Source of the DNA: Sternotherus odoratus
Lineage: Eukaryota > Chordata > Testudines > Kinosternidae
Assembly (NCBI GenBank): GCA_032164245.1
Contig: JAVMKO010000002.1
Span: forward strand, 56,143,840-56,207,839
Length of the DNA: 64,000 nucleotides
Direction: 5' to 3'
Part shown: piece after piece, positions 9,050 through 17,074 of the stretch
Numbering within the stretch: position 1 is the stretch's first letter
How the letters are laid out: every line of letters starts with the position of its first letter
Notes under the pieces: generated by a model
Told to the model about the DNA's origin: nothing
Database searches by the model: none
Seen by the model: the letters and a program-made list of their open reading frames with translations, nothing else
Translations under genes and position numbers: made by a program

Positions 9050-9410
9050 GGGAGGAGTTCTTAGAGGGACCATAGGACTCTCATCTGGGTGGTTCACCCC
9101 ATCCCAGAACCTGTCCCATTTTGGTCAAATCTCCTCTTGGGGGTGTCCTCGGTGGCCAATATCCATCGTGAATGGTAGACAATGGTGGTAGGAGTTCTTA
9201 GAGGGCTCACATGAACCACGTCCAGAAGTGTCACCCCACCCCAGAATTCCCCCCAGTTGGTCAAATCTCTCCTTGGGGTGGTCCCCAGCGGCTGAAAGCC
9301 CTCCCGATTGGTAGAGGGCAGTGGGAGCAGTTCTTAGAGGGGTCACACAAACAACATCCGGGGCTCCATGCTTCCGGAGCTCCAGGAGGAGTTCTTAGAG
9401 GGGTCACATG
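9050..9410. repeat. Dispersed tandem motif GGAGTTCTTAGAGGG in the right ITR
   Basis: The phrase (A/G)GGAG(T/C)AGTTCTTAGAGGG-type recurs at ~9053, 9187, 9325 and 9389, each followed by a CACA- or CCATA-containing segment. Spacings are about 134, 138 and 64 bp. The left arm has a single recognisable copy (reverse strand at ~1336), so copy number differs between arms. Confidence 0.65.
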
Positions 9411-9540
9411 ACACACCATGCTTCTGGTCATGTGTCCGCCTTGGCCCCAGAAGTAATACCCTCATGAGGTGGGAGTTCTGGTGACCAGTGGGCATGGCTT
9501 ATGGGGTCAAGGAGTGGGGTTAACATTTAATTGATGGTAG

Positions 9541-9545
9541 GGCCC
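9541..9545. repeat. Target-site duplication GGCCC, left copy
   Basis: GGCCC immediately precedes the LTR at 9546 and recurs at 15951-15955 directly after the other LTR. A perfect 5-bp duplication, as expected for Ty3/gypsy integration. Confidence 0.9.
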
Positions 9546-10480
9546 TGTCAGGGTTCGTGCCCCCAGGCGGGGCAGTGAGGCCTAGTGGCCGGAGTCCCTG
9601 ACGAGTCCCCTCGGCTGGGGGCAGTGTGGCCCAATGGCCAGAGTCAATATCAGCCCCCTCGGCTGGGGCAGTGTGGCCCAATGGCCAGAGTCAATATCAG
9701 CCCACTCGGCTGGGGCAGGGTGGCCCAATGGCCAGAGTCAATATCAGCCCCCTCGGCTGGGGCAGTGTGGCCCAATGGCCAGAGTCAATATCAGCCCCCT
9801 CGGCTGGGGCAGGGTGCCCCAATGGCCAGAGTCAATATCAGCCCCCTCGGCTGGGGCAGGGTGGCCCAATGGCCAGAGTCAATATCAGCCCCCTCGGCTG
9901 GGGCAGGGTGGCCCAATGGTCAGAGTCAATAACAATCCCCTTGCACTAGGGCAGTGTGGCCTAGCGGCCAGAGTCCATAGCAATCCCCCTTCCCTGGGGC
10001 AATGTGGCCTAGCGGCCTGCGCCTGACCCCCACTCAGCGGGGAGGTCCTACCGCAACACGCTGAGTGTCCTCGGGTGGGCAATACCACTCCCTCACTATC
10101 CTGGGGTCAGTTCCTACCTGATCCAGCGACGGGGTCCCCTGGCTGGTTGCTGATCCCCCGTATAGGGCTGGGTCCGTCGCCCCCTCAGTCAGGTAGTGGT
10201 CTACGGCACCTGGCAGGCTGTGGTCCGCTTCAGGCTCGGAGGCAGGGTCCAACCACAGCTCCAATTCCGGCTCCTGGTGTGGCTGGGGCTGATCCTCCGT
10301 GGGAGCTCTCCCGGCACGTCCTCCCCCTCCGGCAGTCCGCCCAGACTGATCTGTGCTCCCTTCCTTTATACTGCCTGAGCATTTGGAGCATGCCCAGTGC
10401 AGCGGGGGCGGGACTTCCGCTGCCAGAACTTCCGGCCAGGGGCAGCCCTGGCCCGTGCGGGGCCGGTCCGCCCCGTCACC
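9546..10480 (-). repeat. 3' LTR of the gypsy element (935 bp)
   Basis: Shares its TGTCAGGGTTCGTGCC edge and nearly all of its sequence with 15168-15950. It is 152 bp longer: three extra 47-bp units (141 bp) plus an 11-bp insertion near 9596. The first base of the element-sense LTR differs from the other copy (G for T at 10480). Confidence 0.92.
9627..9955. repeat. 47-bp tandem repeat, 7 copies, in the 3' LTR
   Basis: Units begin TGGCCCAATGGCCAGAGTCA at 9627, 9674, 9721, 9768, 9815 (one base lost), 9862 and 9909; two diverged ~48-bp units follow to ~10025. The period is not a multiple of three, so the same peptide phrase appears in all three frames; these frames are not genes. Confidence 0.95.
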
Positions 10481-10488
10481 CCCCCCCC
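10481..10488 (-). promoter_or_regulatory. Polypurine tract for plus-strand DNA priming
   Basis: On the element strand it reads AAGGGGGGGG directly before the 3' LTR. The pol stop codon TAA (10489-10491) overlaps its start, so coding sequence runs right up to the priming site. Confidence 0.8.
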
Positions 10489-12471
10489 TTAGGACAGGCC
10501 CCGTGGGGGCTGGTCCACCTCATCAGCCTCCGCCCCTCCTTGTCTGGAGAAGAAATCTGCGTTAGCGTGGGCCTTACCCGGGCGGTGGTAGACGCAGAAG
10601 TCGTAGGGCTGGAGTGAGAGGTACCAGCGCATAATTCGGGGGTTCGTGTCCTTCATGCTATCTAGCCACCGAAGGGGGGCGTGGTCCGTGACCAACTTGA
10701 AGGGGTTCCCCAGCAAATAGTACCGTAGGGCGTCTATAGCCCATTTCACTGCCAGGGCTTCTTTCTCCACGGTGGCATAGTGTCACTCTCGGGGGAACAA
10801 CTTACAGCTCAGATACAGCACCGGGTGTTCCTCTCCTTCATGTTCCTGGGAGAGCACGGCCCCCACGCCTCCCTCTGAGGCATCTGTCTGTAATATGAAC
10901 TCCTTTGTGAAGTCGGGGTGTCGTAGGACTGGTTCCCATGCGAGACGTTCTTTCAGGGTCTTGAAGGCCTCCTCGCACTCTGCCGACCACCGTACCTTCT
11001 GTGGCTGGGAGTTCCTTGTCAGGTCCGAGAGGGGTGCAGCGATGGAGGCGAAGTCGGGCACGAACCGTCTGTAATAGCCCGCCAGGCCCAGGAACTGGCG
11101 GACCTGTTTCTTCGTTCTTGGTGTGGCCGTGTCTCTAAGGGCCTGGACCTTATTGACGAGGGGACTCAATTTCCCTCCGCCTACCACATACCCCAGGTAC
11201 CTCACCTCTTCCTGTCCCAGGTGGCATTTTGCCGGGTTAGCCGTCAGTTCGGCCGCACAGAGGGCCTTCAGAACTTCCCTCAGGTGTCGTAGGTGGTCCT
11301 CCCAGTTGCTGCTATAGATAACAATGTCATCTATATAGGCTGCGGCGTATTGGTCGTGTGGCAGCAAGACCTGGTTCATTAGCCGTTGGAAGGTAGCGGC
11401 CGCGCCGTGTAGCCCAAACGGCATGGTTATAAATTGGAAGAGGCCGAACGGCGTCGAGAAAGCAGTTTTCTCCCTGGAGTTTGGCGTCAACGGGATCTGC
11501 CAGTACCCTTTGGTAAGGTCCAGCGTTGATAGATATCTCGCTCCCCCCAGTCGTTCTAAGAGCTCGTCTATTCGGGGCATAGGGTAGGCGTCGAATCGTG
11601 AGATGGCGTTGACCTTCCGGAAGTCAATGCAAAATCGGGAGGTCCCGTCCGGCTTAGGAACCAAGACGATTGGGCTACGCCATTCACTCTTCGATTCCTC
11701 GACTACCCCCATCTCCAACATAGTATCAAGCTCTCGCTTCACGGCCTTCCACATCTTTCGGGGCAGTGGTCTGTGGGGATTCCTCACCTTTTGGCCCGGG
11801 GTGGTTGCTATATGATGGCTTGTCCGGTCGGTGCGCCCAGGCCGGGCAGACAAAACGTCCGGAAAGTCCTGGACAAGCCTTTGTACTTGCGTCTGCTGTG
11901 CCGGGGTGAGACCCGCGCCCAGCGTCACCGGTTTTGGGTCCGGGGGCCCCCTGGCTAGGGGCCCCAATTCAGGTTCCGGAGGGGACGGGCTGATGAGCAT
12001 TGCCTCCCGGGATTTCCACGCTTTCAGGAGGTTCACGTGGTATACGCGGGTCTCCTTTCGCCGCCCTGGTAATCGGACCTCATAGTCCACCTGGCCCACC
12101 CGTCGGGTGATCTCGAAAGGCCCCTGCCACTTCGCCAAGAGCTTCGATTCAGTGGACGGCAGTAACACCCGATCTCCGGGTGTGAAGCTCCGTATCTTAG
12201 CCCCTCTGTTGTAAATCCGCTCTTGCGTTTTCTGGGCCTGTTCCAGGTTCTCCCTGGCGAAGTCGCTCAGTGCGCGGAGTCGCTCCCGTAGCCTTAGGAT
12301 GTACTGTGTGGTCCCCAGGACTCTCGTCTCCTGGGCCTCCCACTCCTCCTTAAGGAGGTCTAGGATCCCCCGCGGCTGTCTTCCATATAGAAGTTCAAAC
12401 GTGAGTACCCGGTCGAGGCCTGTGGTACCTCCCTTACAGCAAACAGGAGGGCCGGTAGCAAGGTATCCCAC
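10489..12471 (-). pseudogene. Gypsy pol, reverse transcriptase and RNase H part
   Basis: The RT-RNaseH half copies the element's RNA into DNA. In order: post-integrase tail (QGPFEITRRVGQVDYEVRLP, YHVNLLKAW), linker, then RT with MWKAVKRELDTMLEMGVVEE, LSTLDLTKGYWQIPL (motif A Asp), FQFITMPFGLHGAAATFQR and the active site AAYIDDIVIYS. RNase H follows with ILQTDASEGGVGAVLS, then TVEKEALAVKWAIDALRYYL and FKLVTDHAPLRWL. A single in-frame TGA at 10783 splits RNase H; a CGA-to-TGA change at a CpG is a plausible origin. The frame ends at the polypurine tract. Integrase lies upstream in another frame because of the ~12400 frameshift. Confidence 0.9.
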
Positions 12472-13196
12472 TGCGAGGGGTCTTCCTCCACGAACTTCCG
12501 CAACATGGACTTCAGCGTTCCATTAAAACATTCCACTAGTCCATCCGTTTGTGGGTGGTACACGGATGTGCGGAGTGTCCGGATGTTTAGGAGACGGCAT
12601 AACTCCGCAATCAGCTTAGAGGAAACGTTTGTGCCCTGGTCTGTCAGTATCTCCGAGGGAATCCCTACCCTCGCGAAGACCTTAACCAGTTCGGCTGCAA
12701 TTGCGGGTGCTGTGGCTGATCGCAGGGGGACGGCCTCGGGATACCGGGTAGCGTAGTCTACGATCACCAGGATGAAGCGGTTTCCCGTCTTACTCCTCTC
12801 CAAAGGACCCACCAGGTCCATTCCGATCCGTTCAAAGGGTACCCCTACTGCTGGAATGGGCACCAGTGGGGCCCTCTTCACCCCCTTTGGCCCGGCCCAC
12901 TGGCATTCAGGGCAGGATGCACAATAGTCTCGGACCTCCTGGTGGATGCCTGGCCAGAAGAAGCGGCGGGCCACCCTTTGGAGGGTCTTCTCTCGTCCGA
13001 GGTGTCCCGCCCAGGGGTTAGCGTGGGCCAGCCGCAGGAGGCTTGAGCGTAACCTCCGAGGCACCAACAGCTGCCGGATCGGGTCGGGGTTTGGTGGGTC
13101 CTGCACCACGCGATACAGGCGGTCCTGCCAAATCTCGAACCTGGGCCCCTGGGGAAGTGCTGGGTCGGGGTCTGCGCCTGGCTTGGGGGTGGTCGC
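12360..13196 (-). pseudogene. Gypsy integrase (HHCC zinc-binding and catalytic core), upstream of RT
   Basis: Catalyses element insertion. The frame continues from protease after an in-frame TAG at 13197. It shows the H2C2 zinc-binding domain (HANPWAGHLGREKT then FFWPGIHQEVRDYCASCPEC) followed by the DDE core: GMDLVGPLERSKTG (first Asp), EILTDQGTNVSS (second Asp) and YHPQTDGLVECFNGTLK (Glu). A one-base deletion near 12400, at the end of the core, shifts it out of frame with the RT part. Its position before RT rather than after RNase H is the diagnostic feature of the Gmr1 group. Confidence 0.9.
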
Positions 13197-14249
13197 CTAC
13201 TCCCAAGCCCTGCTCAGGGTTGAATCTTCCCTCTGCTCCAAGAGGAAATCCCCGTCACGCTCCAGTTCCTCTCTGGTTCCTTCCACGGTGGGCTGGTCGG
13301 CTGTCGGGGGTCCGGGAGGTACCCCATCTGTTGAGGTCCCCTCCCCTGGGTCGGGTTCAGGGGGCCGCCCGAGCAACCCCTTCCGCGGGGGTCTCGTCCC
13401 AGCTGGGCATGGGGCCAGTGCGGGGTACCTCTGGAGGATTTCGCCGAAGTCCGGCCAATCTCGCCCTAGCACCACTGGGTACGCCAGTCTCGGGATCACA
13501 CCCACCCGAAGTCCAATCCTCCGGGGGCCCACCTCCACCTTCACCCATGTTGTGGGGTACGTCCGGATGTCCCCGTGCACGCACTGCAGGTGCATCGGCG
13601 GGCCTGCGGGTCTAAGGCCGGGGATCAGCCCCTCCCGTACGAGGGTCTGACTGCACCCTGAATCCACCAGGGCCTGCATGATGAGCCCCTGGATCCGCAC
13701 AGGGATCACTATCTTCCCCGCCGCGGGGCCCCGAGCCCTTCGGCCCGCAACACAAACTTGCGCATAGCTGCAGTCCATAAAGGGGCACTCTCGCCGGAAG
13801 TGTCCTTCTTGTCCACACTCCCAGCAGCGCTCTCGAATCTCCCCGGCTCTTGGCCTCTCTTGCCGCGGGCTTCCTCCCTCTTTCGGGTATGGTTCCCCCC
13901 AGCCCGGGGTCCGGCTGTTCCGGGGATGATGTTCCGGGGTAGGAGGGCGTGGCGTCGGGAGCCGGACGAGGGGCGGCGGAGCTCGGGTCCCCCTTCCTTG
14001 GGGTCTACTTTTGTCGGGCCTGGTCCTCCTGGGCTGGTTCCCGTCCCCCTTGGGCGGTGCCTCGCTTCCCTCGGCGGCCATGTAGTCCTCCATCAGGCCC
14101 ACTGCGTCCGACAGCGTCGTAGGTCGGTGCCGGCGTACCCAGGCTCTCCCCCCCGCTGGGAGGATGAGGGTGAACTGCTCCAAGGCCACTTTCTCTGCTA
14201 CCTGAGGCCCTGTCAGTCCATCGGGATTCAGCCACCGCCAGCAGAGATC
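13197..14249 (-). pseudogene. Gypsy Gag (SCAN-like segment, zinc knuckle) and protease
   Basis: This reads in the same frame as the upstream Gag part (14250-14840) after one TGA. Near its start VALEQFTLILPAGGRAWVRR followed by HRPTTLSDAVGLMEDY resembles the SCAN domain of vertebrate zinc-finger proteins. That domain is thought to derive from the capsid of Gmr1-like gypsy elements. A CCHC knuckle (CWECGQEGHFRREC) follows, then a retropepsin active site ALVDSGCSQTLV. The Pro/Arg-rich linker and DQPTVEGT-type tail have no known function. The TAG at 13197 falls between protease and integrase in an otherwise continuous frame. Confidence 0.88.
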
Positions 14250-14840
14250 TCACACCCGCTGGGCCACCGCCCGTGGACGGGCCCCCGCCGGATATGGTTC
14301 CTGGCGGAGGCGTTGGCGGTAGGTTTCAGGGTTGATGCCAGTGTGGTCCAAAATAGCCGCCTTCACCTTTAGGTATTCAAGGGCCTCCTGGGGTTCAAGG
14401 CTGCGATAGGCGGCCTGTGCCTGCCCCGTCAGATACGGGGCTAGCAGGGTGGCCCAATGTTCTTGGGGCCACCGGGCCGCCGTTGCCACCCACTCGAAGG
14501 TAACCAGGAATGCCTCTGGGTCATCGTCGGGGCCCATCTTGGTGAGACGCACCGGCAGCTCGCCAGCCGTCCATCCGCGTCCTGCTGCTGCGGGTATGGG
14601 ACCAGCGGCACCGGCGGGGTGTATCAGGGTGGCCATCTGCTGCACCAGGTGCTCTTGCTGCGCGTGTTGCTGGGCTGCTAAGTCCCGTAAGAGTTGCTGC
14701 TGCTGCTCCTGTTGTTGGGCCATCAACCGCTGCTGCTGGGTGGCCATCTGCTGCATCAGCTGAGTCTGCTGCTGCTGCTGCTGGGCCGCCTGTTCTTGCT
14801 GCCTCTCCACCATCCATTTTAACAGTTTCTCAGGATCCAT
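14250..14840 (-). pseudogene. Gypsy Gag N-terminal part (Gln-rich coiled coil)
   Basis: It starts MDPEKLLKWMVERQQEQ and continues as a strongly Gln-rich, probably coiled-coil stretch to about residue 70. A capsid-type segment follows (DDDPEAFLVTFEWVATAARW, LTGQAQAAYRSL). The ATG at 14838-14840 is the first after the leader repeats. TGA at 14250 interrupts a frame that otherwise continues into the SCAN-like segment. Gag assembles the intracellular particle. Confidence 0.85.
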
Positions 14841-14880
14841 CGTGCTCGGTGATGGAGTTCCCGTCCCTCGCTGGTCTTTA

Positions 14881-15148
14881 ACTGGGCCTCTTGGCAGGCC
14901 CCCTCAATGGGGTATCGTTAGCTCACTGGGCTTCGATCGGGCCTCTCAGCAGGCCCGGATCGATGGTCTGTAACTGGGCCTCTCGGCAGGCCCACTCAAT
15001 GGGGTATCGTTAGCTCACTGGGCTTCGATCGGGCCTCTCAGCAGGCCCGGATCGTTGGTCTGTAACTGGGCCTCTCGGCAGGCCCGCTCAATAGGGTATC
15101 GTTAGCTCACTGGGCTTCGATCGGGCCTCTCAGCAGGCCCGGATCGTT
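14881..15148. repeat. 92-bp tandem repeat, about 3 copies, in the gypsy leader
   Basis: Units start ACTGGGCCTC at 14881, 14973 and 15065; they share GGGTATCGTTAGCTCACTGG and GCTTCGATCGGGCCTCTCAG. They fill most of the untranslated leader between primer site and gag ATG. Each contains palindromic GGGCCT...AGGCCC pieces, so RNA structure (packaging or dimerisation) is a reasonable guess. Confidence 0.9.
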
Positions 15149-15165
15149 GCCTGCATTCTCCACCA
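15149..15165 (-). promoter_or_regulatory. Primer binding site, tRNA-Ala type
   Basis: On the element strand the 17 bases TGGTGGAGAATGCAGGC start 2 nt after the 5' LTR. Their complement GCCTGCATTCTCCACCA fits the 3' end of vertebrate tRNA-Ala (AGC type) plus CCA at all but one position, from my knowledge of that tRNA. Confidence 0.75.
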
Positions 15166-15167
15166 CG

Positions 15168-15950
15168 TGTCAGGGTTCGTGCCCCCAGGCGGGGCAGTGA
15201 GGCCTAGTGGCCGGAGTCCCCTCGGCTGGGGGCAGTGTGGCCCAATGGCCAGAGTCAATATCAGCCCCCTCGGCTGGGGCAGTGTGGCCCAATTGCCAGA
15301 GTCAATATCAGCCCCCTCGGCTGGGGCAGTGTGGCCCAATGGCCAGAGTCAATATCAGCCCCCTCGGCTGGGGCAGGGTGGCCCAATGGTCAGAGTCAAT
15401 AACAATCCCCTTGCACTAGGGCAGTGTGGCCTAGCGGCCAGAGTCCATAGCAATCCCCCTTCCCTGGGGCAATGTGGCCTAGCGGCCTGCGCCTGACCCC
15501 CACTCAGCGGGGAGGTCCTACCGCAACATGCAGAGTGTCCTCGGGTGGGCAATACCACTCCCTCACTATCCTGGGGTCAGTTCCTACCTGATCCAGCGAC
15601 GGGGTCCCCTGGCTGGTTGCTGATCCCCCGTATAGGGCTGGGTCCGTCGCCCCCTCAGTCAGGTAGTGGTCTACGGCACCTGGCAGGCTGTGGTCCGCTT
15701 CAGGCTCGGAGGCAGGGTCCAACCACGGCTCCAATTCCGGCTCCTGGTGTGGCTGGGGCTGGTCCTCCGTGGGAGCTCTCCCGGCACGGCTTCCCCCTCC
15801 GGCAGTCCGCCCAGACTGAGCTGTGCTCCCTTCCTTTATACTGCCTGAGCATTTGGAGCATGCCCAGTGCAGCGGGGGTGGGACTTCCGCTGCCAGAACT
15901 TCCGGCCAGGGGCAGCCCTGGCCCGTGCGGGGCCGGTCCGCCCCGTCACA
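15168..15950 (-). repeat. 5' LTR of the gypsy element (783 bp)
   Basis: On the element strand it begins TGTGACGGGG and ends CCCTGACA. A TATA box (TATAAAGG) lies at 15833-15840; the 47-bp units at 15238, 15285, 15332 and 15379 are downstream of it, so they should be transcribed. Confidence 0.92.
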
Positions 15951-15955
15951 GGCCC
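15951..15955. repeat. Target-site duplication GGCCC, right copy
   Basis: Perfect partner of 9541-9545. The sequence just beyond (GTATACT, 15956-15962) is the outer edge of the viral ITR. Confidence 0.9.
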
Positions 15956-15974
15956 GTATACTACTTTCATGGCA

Positions 15975-16920
15975 TCTCTTGGGGCATTGGCCCAAGTACC
16001 TGATTTGGTAGACGTAGTCCGTAATCTTCTCATTAACATTCTGAAAGGGAAAAGGGACAAGTCAGAGACTTGGACAACCCTTCGCAACGAGAGTTATTAA
16101 TAGTACCTGGAGCCAATAAAAGTTCCACCCAGCCTCTCCCCACGTCTGAGAGATGGATTCCCCCTCCTAATCCCTAGATGGATTCCAGTCTCCTCTCCAT
16201 TGAACTCCAACCCCACTCTCACCATTGTAGAATGAAGATCCTGCCCCCATTTCTCTCAGTCCCCCCCCCCCCCCATGAGAGCTGTTCTACCTCCAAACCC
16301 AGCTTGGGAAGCAGCCCAGATCCCCATAATCCTCACAGCCACTCCCTGCTTCTCCAGCTGAGGTGTTGGGAGGCTTTTGGCAGCATGGAAATGGGGTGGG
16401 AGGAAATTGAGGCCTTTCCCTAAGTGATCCCCAGCCCGGCCAGCAGCTACGGATCCCCAGCCCACGTGCCTCGGCCCAGCCTGGTTAGTCTTCATGGCCC
16501 TTTCAGCCCTGGGCCTGCAAGGCTGTCAATGACGGGGCAACTCTGGTTGGTGGCTCAGATAACATGGACACTAGGAACTGGTCTAATGCCCTGCGGGGTA
16601 TGAAGGGCTGGCAGAGATCACTAGGCGAGTTTCCCGCCCCTCACATGAGCAATGGCAGCTAGCCCTGTTGATGTGATGCTGGTAATTAAATAACCTGGCT
16701 CAAAAGCTGGGTGTGAACTGCTTTGAGCTCCACAGGGGACAAACTGGCTCTACCCTATGCATGGAGCTGAATTCATCTCTAACAATGTCACCTGCAACAA
16801 CTCATTCACCTCCTTGAGCCCCGGCCAGTGAATGGGGATGGGAGGAGATTGACTTTTCCTGGCATAGAGGTGAAAGGCCCTAGATCCCTCCCCAAAGCTA
16901 GATTAATTCTCCTCTGGTTA
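15975..16920. other. Stretch between the viral element and the MROH exons
   Basis: Contains a C13 run at 16261 and no recognisable exon on either strand. It may be intron or 3' flank of the MROH gene. An inverted pair CTTGGGGCATTGGCCCAAG lies at 15979-15997. Confidence 0.4.
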
Positions 16921-16921
16921 C

Positions 16922-17074
16922 CTCGTCTTCTAGCAGCTGGTTGGCTTCTCCCAGGATGGACAACATTAATACCAGCCCTGCATCGCTGACCCATAGCCGG
17001 GGGTCGTAAATGGCCCGCTCTACAACATCCAGGAACGATTTCTGCTGGTGTTCTGAGAAAATCTCTCTGAAGAC
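16922..17074 (-). CDS. MROH exon (51 codons), last one visible
   Basis: VFREIFSEHQQKSFLDVVER then AIYDPRLWVSDAGLVLMLSI; acceptor GGTTTTAG, donor GTAACC, phase 0. No downstream exon was recognised between here and the viral element. Confidence 0.85.

Larger units (their letters stand above)
8700..9545 (-). repeat. Right inverted terminal repeat (inner part)
   Basis: The reverse strand matches the left arm from ~3860 back to ~130. It includes GGCTGAGAGGAAACATGGAC (8930-8949 on the reverse strand), the CAATCGGGAGGG block near 9300 and CATCAATTAAATG near 9530. The outermost bases resume at 15951 after the gypsy insertion, where GTATACT mirrors AGTATAAGG at 122. Unlike the left arm it keeps a short internal tandem array. 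Confidence 0.75.
9546..15950 (-). mobile_element. Near-complete Gmr1-type Ty3/gypsy LTR retrotransposon
   Basis: Two LTRs (15168-15950 as 5', 9546-10480 as 3'), perfect GGCCC target duplications, a tRNA-Ala-type primer site, a polypurine tract and one long gag-pro-int-RT-RNaseH reading frame on the - strand. Integrase precedes reverse transcriptase, the reversed order that defines the Gmr1 group of deuterostome gypsy elements. The frame has three in-frame stops (14250, 13197, 10783) and one frameshift (~12400), so it cannot make a full polyprotein unless some stops are read through. The LTRs differ at roughly ten aligned sites apart from repeat number, implying a fairly recent insertion. It sits inside the right ITR of the older viral element. 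Confidence 0.92.
110..15970. mobile_element. Degraded endogenous adintovirus / Polinton (Maverick)-like element, with nested insertions
   Basis: The stretch is bounded by inverted repeats: 122-2148 on + matches the reverse strand of 8790-9545 plus 15951-15965 once later insertions are removed. Between the arms lie, on +, remnants of family B DNA polymerase, an FtsK/HerA-type packaging ATPase, and two small proteins, one intact. On - lie a retroviral-type integrase and two capsid-like proteins. This gene set is the hallmark of Polintons and the related adintoviruses, midsize linear dsDNA viruses of animals; an adintovirus has been described from box turtle (Terrapene). With insertions removed, only about 6-7 kb remain, less than typical family members, so large internal deletions are likely. 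No clean 6-bp target duplication was found, so the outer edges are approximate. Confidence 0.82.

Noticed and set aside
9627..9955. CRISPR-like array
   Set aside because: Units are contiguous with no unique spacers, and the genome is a vertebrate's.
9585..10026. Repetitive proteins (MARVNISPLGWG / AQWPESISAPSAG) in three frames
   Set aside because: Produced by the 47-bp non-coding LTR array; the period is not divisible by three.
13018..14372. Long frames on + strand and secondary - frames opposite gypsy gag/pol
   Set aside because: Shadow frames of the GC-rich retrotransposon coding strand.
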